From Pyropia yezoensis (taxonomy: Eukaryota; Rhodophyta; Bangiophyceae; Bangiales; Bangiaceae): 64,000 nucleotides of DNA. The position numbers were made by a program, and so were the translations under genes. Below the pieces are notes generated by a model. That model was given only the letters and a program-made list of their open reading frames with translations. It ran no database searches and was not told where the DNA came from. The stretch covers positions 12,583,420 to 12,647,419 of the forward strand of contig CM020620.1 in assembly GCA_009829735.1 (NCBI GenBank), in the 5' to 3' direction. Positions 59,683 to 64,000 of the stretch are shown here, piece after piece (positions within the stretch are counted from its first letter, which is position 1; the number at the start of each line of letters is the position of its first letter).

Positions 59683-62600
59683 ATGGGCCGCCGTGGCCGT
59701 ACCGGTCCTGGTGGCGCCGTCGTGTCCTCCCTCTCCACCAATGCTGGTGGCACGGTGGGGGCGAAAAAGAACAAGGCTGGCGGAGGCCTCCCCGGCGGCG
59801 CAGGGTCCACGTCGGCGCGCGGCGGTGGAAGCGGCAATGCCGCCGCCGACGACGTGGACATTGTGTTTGGGTCTGGCTCCAGCTCCCGAGCTTCCAAGAA
59901 GGGCGCGGCCGCTGCCGCGGCGGCGGGGGACCCAGAGGAGGAAGCCGAGGCCGAGGCCACTGTCGCCGCCGGTGGCAAGGCGCGGGCGGTGCACAAGCCC
60001 AAGCCCTCCAAGTGGCTGGGCAAGCAGCCCAGTGACTTTCTGCAAGAGTGGTGCGAGAAAAACAACCGTAAACGCCATTTGTACGTTTGGAGGCTGGGGG
60101 GATTCGGGCCACGAGCAGCGTGGGGAGTGGGCAGCCAGCAAGAGGGTGCTGGGGCGACTTGGTGCGGCCCTTGGACTCGGCGGGCGGTTGGGGCTGTTGC
60201 TGCTGTGCGAGCATTCGTTCTTCTTATTCCTGACCTCATTGGCTGTCTGTCGTTGCTCGCCCCTTGGATGCCTGCGCGCACGTTTCGCCTGCGCTACCCC
60301 CCGACGCACAGTATCAAAGATGCCAACAATGCCCCTCCCGGCAGTCGCATCTGCATTGTCCCCCCAGGGCGGCGCAAGCCCAACAAAAAAGCGGGTGGCC
60401 CCGACCCGGACAAGGCCATCACTGGCGGCTACCAGGACAGCGACGAGGCGGCCGCTCTGGCCACCCTCCACATTGTGGAGCGGGGCAAGCCGCTTGAGCG
60501 GGCGCTCCCCCCCGAGCATCGTGACGCGTGGCGCAACGCCGACGCTGCCGCAGCGTCAGCCGACGTGGCACGCGCCGCCGCCGCGGAGCGCCGCGAGACG
60601 CGCGAGCGGATTACCGCCGCGCGGGAGCGGCGGGAGAAGCGGGAAGTCACCGACGGCCTCGCCGTGTCGGCCCAGTCACGGCAGCTGATTGAGGATGTGC
60701 TCCTGCGCTCTGGCGTCGCCGCCGCGGGCGTGTCGGTGGTGGTACCCACCCGTGGGGCTGCCGCCGCCCCCGCCGCGTCAGACGACCCGCGCGTTGCGGA
60801 CATTGTCCGCCGCCTCGTTGCCATGGGCTTTACCCCGTCGGATGCACGCCCCGCGGCGGTGGCGACGGCGGGCGCGCCGCTTGGCGCCGCCGTCGAGCGA
60901 CTGTGCCTAACGCTTGATGATGCGGAGCTGCCGCCCGCGTTTGCGCCCACACCTGACGTGGAGGTGGTGCGCTTTGCTTCGGGTGGGGCGGTAGGGGCCG
61001 CCGCGGCCGCGGCGGCCGACACAGCGCTGCTGGCGGCGTTGGCGGGCGCGCTGGCCACCTCGAGGGTCAATGCGGAGCGTGCTGTGCGGGCGGCAGGTGG
61101 GGGAACGGCGACCGCTATGGGTCTGCTCTACCGCAGGCTCGTGGGGGCGGTGGGAGCAGATGGTACAGACACGATGGCCTCGGTGGCGGGGGCCCCGACG
61201 GGCGGCCCTGTCGTCGACGCTGCCACCGCTGCTGCCCTGACAGAGGAGCGCGATGGGGAGCTGGCGGCCCTCTCGGCCATCTACGGAGATGAGTGCGTGG
61301 AGGTGGGCGCGGGGGACCTCGGCCCTTGGTTTCCCGCCCCTGCGGCGGACGGCGGCGCCGCGAACAGGACACCGTTGCCGGGTGCGGAGCCTGTGTTTTC
61401 GCTCACCGTTCACCTGCCTGGCGGCGTCCCCGCACTTGGCATTCACCCAGCCGCGTCAGGAGCGACTGCTAGCGGTGGCGGCGGTGAAAACGGCGGCGAC
61501 AACGGCGATGGCGGCGGTGGCCATGACGCGGCCGACGGCGCGACCGTGCCGACCACCCCGGCGTCGGTCGTGCTCATTGACACGGCCGGCGCCTACCCAG
61601 CGACCCCCCCCGTCGTGTACCTGCGGGCGCCGGGTGCTGCCGCGGCCGCGCGCCGGGCTGCCACCCGCGCCATGGCTGCCCGCGTCCGGCAGCTGTACGC
61701 AGAGGATGGCGGCGGTGGCGGGGGCGCCGGCGTGCCCATTGTCCACGAGCTGCTGTCGTTTTTGGCGAGCGCCACGGAGGAAGACCTGATGGCGGCGGCA
61801 GCGACCACACAGCGCGCGGCGACCGCAACGGCAACAGCAGTAGCGGTTGCCAGCGTGGCGGGCGCCGAGGGGAAGGACGTCCGTGGCGGTGGTGGTGGCG
61901 GCGGCGGTAACCGCAGCGCTGCTGGGGGAGGGGCTGGCCACACTGGCCCCGCGTACGTGCCGCGCCGCCCAAGCGGTGGTCGCCGTGGCGGCCGCCTTGG
62001 CCCCCCTCCGCCGCCCCTGCGCACCTCGGCTGGGGAACGGGACAAGATGTTGACGGCCCGGCGATTCCTTCCCGCCTGGTCCTTTCGGCAGGCCATCCTG
62101 GACGCCATTGTCGACCATGACGTGACGATTGTACGCGGCATGACCGGGTCGGGCAAGTCCACGCAGGTTCCCCAGTTCCTTTTGGAAGACGCGGCGCCTG
62201 GTGCCCCCGTAAACGTGATTGTCACTCAGCCGCGGCGCATTGCGGCCATATCGGTCGCCACCCGGGTGGCCGCAGAGCGCGGCGAGCGCGTTGGTGGGTC
62301 GATTGGCTACCGCATCCGAGGCGAGTCGGCTGTGTCAACGGCCACCAAGGTGACGTTTGTCACGACAGGCGTGTTGTTGCGGCAGCTGTCTAATTACCGG
62401 GAGGCTCTCACGGGGGGTGATGGCCGCAGGGGGGACGGTGACGGGGGTGCGGACGTGTTTGAGGACCTCCTGGAGGGCACCACCCACGTTGTGGTCGATG
62501 AGGTGCACGAACGGGCCGTGGACACCGACCTGATTCTTTTGCTCCTACGAGATGCACTCGCCGCACACTCCACCCGGGCGAAGGTGGTGCTTATGTCTGC

Positions 62601-64000
62601 GACGGTTGACGCGGTCAAGCTCGGGGGATACTTCTCGTCGGGCGCCTCTGTGGGCATTGTGGGGGGCGTGGTCGCCGGCAAGGCCGTCGTCGCCGGCGGT
62701 GGGCGTTTGAAATCCACCGCCGCCCCGGCGTCGCCCCGTTCGATCGTGCCCGTCGTCGACATCCCCGGCCGCACCTTTCCCGTCACCCAGCTCTACCTAG
62801 AAGACGCGCTGCGCCTTACGGGCTACCGCCTGCGACCGGGCTCGCGGTACGCCAAAAGCCGCGCGGCGGTCGCCAAGGAAGAGCGGGCGGCCAAGGCGGC
62901 GGCGGGGGGCGTGCTGTGCGGCGCCCCAGGCGGGACACGCGGCGGTGGCGGAGGCAGGAGCGGCGGCGGCGGCGGCAGCGCAGGGCCGGCGCCGTCGGAC
63001 GCGGCGTCGACGGCGTTTGCATTCAAGTCGGCGGTACCGTCGGCGGCGGCGCTCGCGCCTAGGAAGGTGCGGGCTCCCCGCGACGGCGACGATGTGGACG
63101 ATGGCAACGACTCGTGGGAGCAGTACGCCGACAGCGACGACGAGGAGGATGCGGGGGGCGCCCCCGGCGCGGCGTCGCGGGTGGCCGCCGCTCCCGCAGC
63201 CGCTGCCGCCGCAGCCGCTTCCGCCGCCGGCGGTGCGAGGCAGGAGCGAAAGCTCACCCCCCCCATCACTGCCGACGAGCGCGCAACGCTGGGCTCGGTG
63301 GACCCCACTCAGATCAATCTGGAACTGCTCGAGGACACGGTGTACGCGCTGGACGACGCGGGCCGCGGCCACTTCCGTTGCGAAGGGGGCTCCCCGGGGG
63401 GCCCATATGGCTCCCTATCCGCGTGCGTTGGCGACGGTGCCATCTTGGTCTTTCTGTCTGGCGTGGCGGACATCACCGCCTTGGTGCGGCGGCTGTCGAC
63501 GGGCGCCGCGGCCGCCCGGCTGCACGCCCTCCCCCTCCACGCGGGGCTGTCGCCGGGGGACCAGGCGCGGGTGTTTGCGGCACCCCCCGCGGGCACCCGC
63601 AAGGTGGTCGTGTCGACCAATGTGGCGGAAACGTCCGTGACGGTCGCGGACATCACGGCGGTGGTGGACACGTGCCGCGTCAAGGAGGCACGCCACGACG
63701 CCGCGGCGGGATCGGGGCTCCTCGCCGACGCGTTCGTGTCGCGCGCCGCCGCGCGGCAGCGGGCCGGCCGCGCAGGCCGCACGCAAGCGGGGGTGTGCGT
63801 GCGGCTCATCCCGGCGGCGCTGTGGAGCGCGCCGCCCCCACCTCCACCGCCGTCGTCTGCCGCCGACGGGGGTGGTGGCGCCAGCGACGCGGCGGCGGCG
63901 GCGGCCGATGCGGCGTCGTGGATGGCCGAGGACAGCACCCCCGAGATGAGCCGTGTGGCGCTCGACCAGCTGGTCCTCCGGGTCGCCGCCGCGCAGCCGA
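59683..64000 (+). CDS. DHX57-like DEAH-box RNA helicase, 3' end outside the window
   Basis: One frame of 1439 codons, open to the window end. The start ATG 59683 has an excellent context (CCACCATGGGC); no upstream ATG lies close by in frame. Order: disordered Gly/Ala/Glu-rich N-terminus, 'GKQPSDFLQEWCEKNNRK', UBA-like domain ('IVRRLVAMGFTPSDARPA', about residues 370-410), RWD domain ('ELAALSAIYGDECVEVG', later 'AYPATPPVVYL'), Gly-rich linker, helicase core from about 800: motif I GMTGSGKSTQVPQF, Ia TQPRRIAAIS, II DEVHER, III MSATVDA. A large Gly/Ala/Asp insert (about 62840-63240) precedes the second RecA domain, with STNVAETSVTV (motif V) and QRAGRAGRTQAG (motif VI). RWD plus UBA plus DEAH is the DHX57 layout. 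Residues about 130-210 look unlike the family and could be a short intron (about 60060-60310). Likely role: ATP-driven RNA remodelling. Confidence 0.92.
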   Translation, partial: MGRRGRTGPGGAVVSSLSTNAGGTVGAKKNKAGGGLPGGAGSTSARGGGSGNAAADDVDIVFGSGSSSRASKKGAAAAAAAGDPEEEAEAEATVAAGGKARAVHKPKPSKWLGKQPSDFLQEWCEKNNRKRHLYVWRLGGFGPRAAWGVGSQQEGAGATWCGPWTRRAVGAVAAVRAFVLLIPDLIGCLSLLAPWMPARTFRLRYPPTHSIKDANNAPPGSRICIVPPGRRKPNKKAGGPDPDKAITGGYQDSDEAAALATLHIVERGKPLERALPPEHRDAWRNADAAAASADVARAAAAERRETRERITAARERREKREVTDGLAVSAQSRQLIEDVLLRSGVAAAGVSVVVPTRGAAAAPAASDDPRVADIVRRLVAMGFTPSDARPAAVATAGAPLGAAVERLCLTLDDAELPPAFAPTPDVEVVRFASGGAVGAAAAAAADTALLAALAGALATSRVNAERAVRAAGGGTATAMGLLYRRLVGAVGADGTDTMASVAGAPTGGPVVDAATAAALTEERDGELAALSAIYGDECVEVGAGDLGPWFPAPAADGGAANRTPLPGAEPVFSLTVHLPGGVPALGIHPAASGATASGGGGENGGDNGDGGGGHDAADGATVPTTPASVVLIDTAGAYPATPPVVYLRAPGAAAAARRAATRAMAARVRQLYAEDGGGGGGAGVPIVHELLSFLASATEEDLMAAAATTQRAATATATAVAVASVAGAEGKDVRGGGGGGGGNRSAAGGGAGHTGPAYVPRRPSGGRRGGRLGPPPPPLRTSAGERDKMLTARRFLPAWSFRQAILDAIVDHDVTIVRGMTGSGKSTQVPQFLLEDAAPGAPVNVIVTQPRRIAAISVATRVAAERGERVGGSIGYRIRGESAVSTATKVTFVTTGVLLRQLSNYREALTGGDGRRGDGDGGADVFEDLLEGTTHVVVDEVHERAVDTDLILLLLRDALAAHSTRAKVVLMSATVDAVKLGGYFSSGASVGIVGGVVAGKAVVAGGGRLKSTAAPASPRSIVPVVDIPGRTFPVTQLYLEDALRLTGYRLRPGSRYAKSRAAVAKEERAAKAAAGGVLCGAPGGTRGGGGGRSGGGGGSAGPAPSDAASTAFAFKSAVPSAAALAPRKVRAPRDGDDVDDGNDSWEQYADSDDEEDAGGAPGAASRVAAAPAAAAAAAASAAGGARQERKLTPPITADERATLGSVDPTQINLELLEDTVYALDDAGRGHFRCEGGSPGGPYGSLSACVGDGAILVFLSGVADITALVRRLSTGAAAARLHALPLHAGLSPGDQARVFAAPPAGTRKVVVSTNVAETSVTVADITAVVDTCRVKEARHDAAAGSGLLADAFVSRAAARQRAGRAGRTQAGVCVRLIPAALWSAPPPPPPPSSAADGGGGASDAAAAAADAASWMAEDSTPEMSRVALDQLVLRVAAAQP

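Noticed and set aside
59531..60688. 385-codon plus-strand frame at the start of the helicase gene
   Set aside because: Out of register with the conserved UBA, RWD and DEAH motifs, which are all in the frame starting at 59683.
1..64000. tRNA, rRNA and bacterial-type operon signals
   Set aside because: No cloverleaf, rRNA-like block or ribosome-site/operon spacing noticed on either strand; a tRNA search program was not available, so a single tRNA could have been missed.

Overview
The window is G+C-rich nuclear DNA of a eukaryote. LTR retrotransposons with chromodomains, a DIRS-like tyrosine-recombinase retroelement and a DHX57-type DEAH helicase with UBA and RWD domains all point that way. There are no operons, bacterial ribosome sites, tRNA, rRNA or CRISPR arrays that I could find. 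The base composition, the low-complexity G/C tracts and the element mix would suit a bangialean red alga (Porphyra/Pyropia type), but that is inference; another G+C-rich alga or protist is possible. Almost everything before 59.5 kb is transposon-derived, in several datable layers. The only clearly intact host gene is the helicase at the right edge.

Left part. Positions 1-3962 hold the 5' end of a minus-strand Ty3/gypsy chromovirus (A1), joined directly to a fragment of an unrelated LTR (family R1, 3963-4377). Positions 4997 to about 12119 hold a decayed plus-strand chromovirus (B) with LTRs of about 0.84 kb and an unusual zinc-finger ORF between the 5' LTR and gag.

Middle. 13629-33755 is one old plus-strand chromovirus (C; target duplication CGCAT). 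A younger, nearly intact minus-strand relative of A1 (A2, 20752-31499; target duplication GGTTG) sits inside it. Both C and A2 carry a long ORF on the strand opposite to gag-pol, between pol and the 3' LTR. The A2 version has its own TATA-like box, and a four-unit 24-bp palindromic array lies between its stop and the convergent pol stop. A short C derivative (C2, 45428-47360) has lost all of gag-pol but keeps this opposite-strand ORF. It is inserted in a gag-like gene whose frame is restored when C2 is removed. I consider this opposite-strand ORF the most interesting and least explained signal here.

Between these, 33.8-45 kb is mostly low-complexity G/C-rich DNA with a TIR-flanked segment (36917-37757), a broken P-loop NTPase gene (38069-40898) and little else that can be named.

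Right part. 48003-59519 is a head-to-tail tandem array, T1-body-T2-body-T3, of a minus-strand DIRS-like element (gag, RT-RNase H, tyrosine recombinase). Unit length is about 5.525 kb and the copies are almost identical. Both carry the same stop codons, the same recombinase frameshift and the same solo R1 LTR (target duplication GTGCG) in the RT-RNase H gene. The outer ends of T1 and T3 differ from T2 in a way that suggests insertion by recombination inside a pre-existing T-like site. The array ends about 160 bp before the helicase start codon (59683); the helicase frame stays open to the end of the window.
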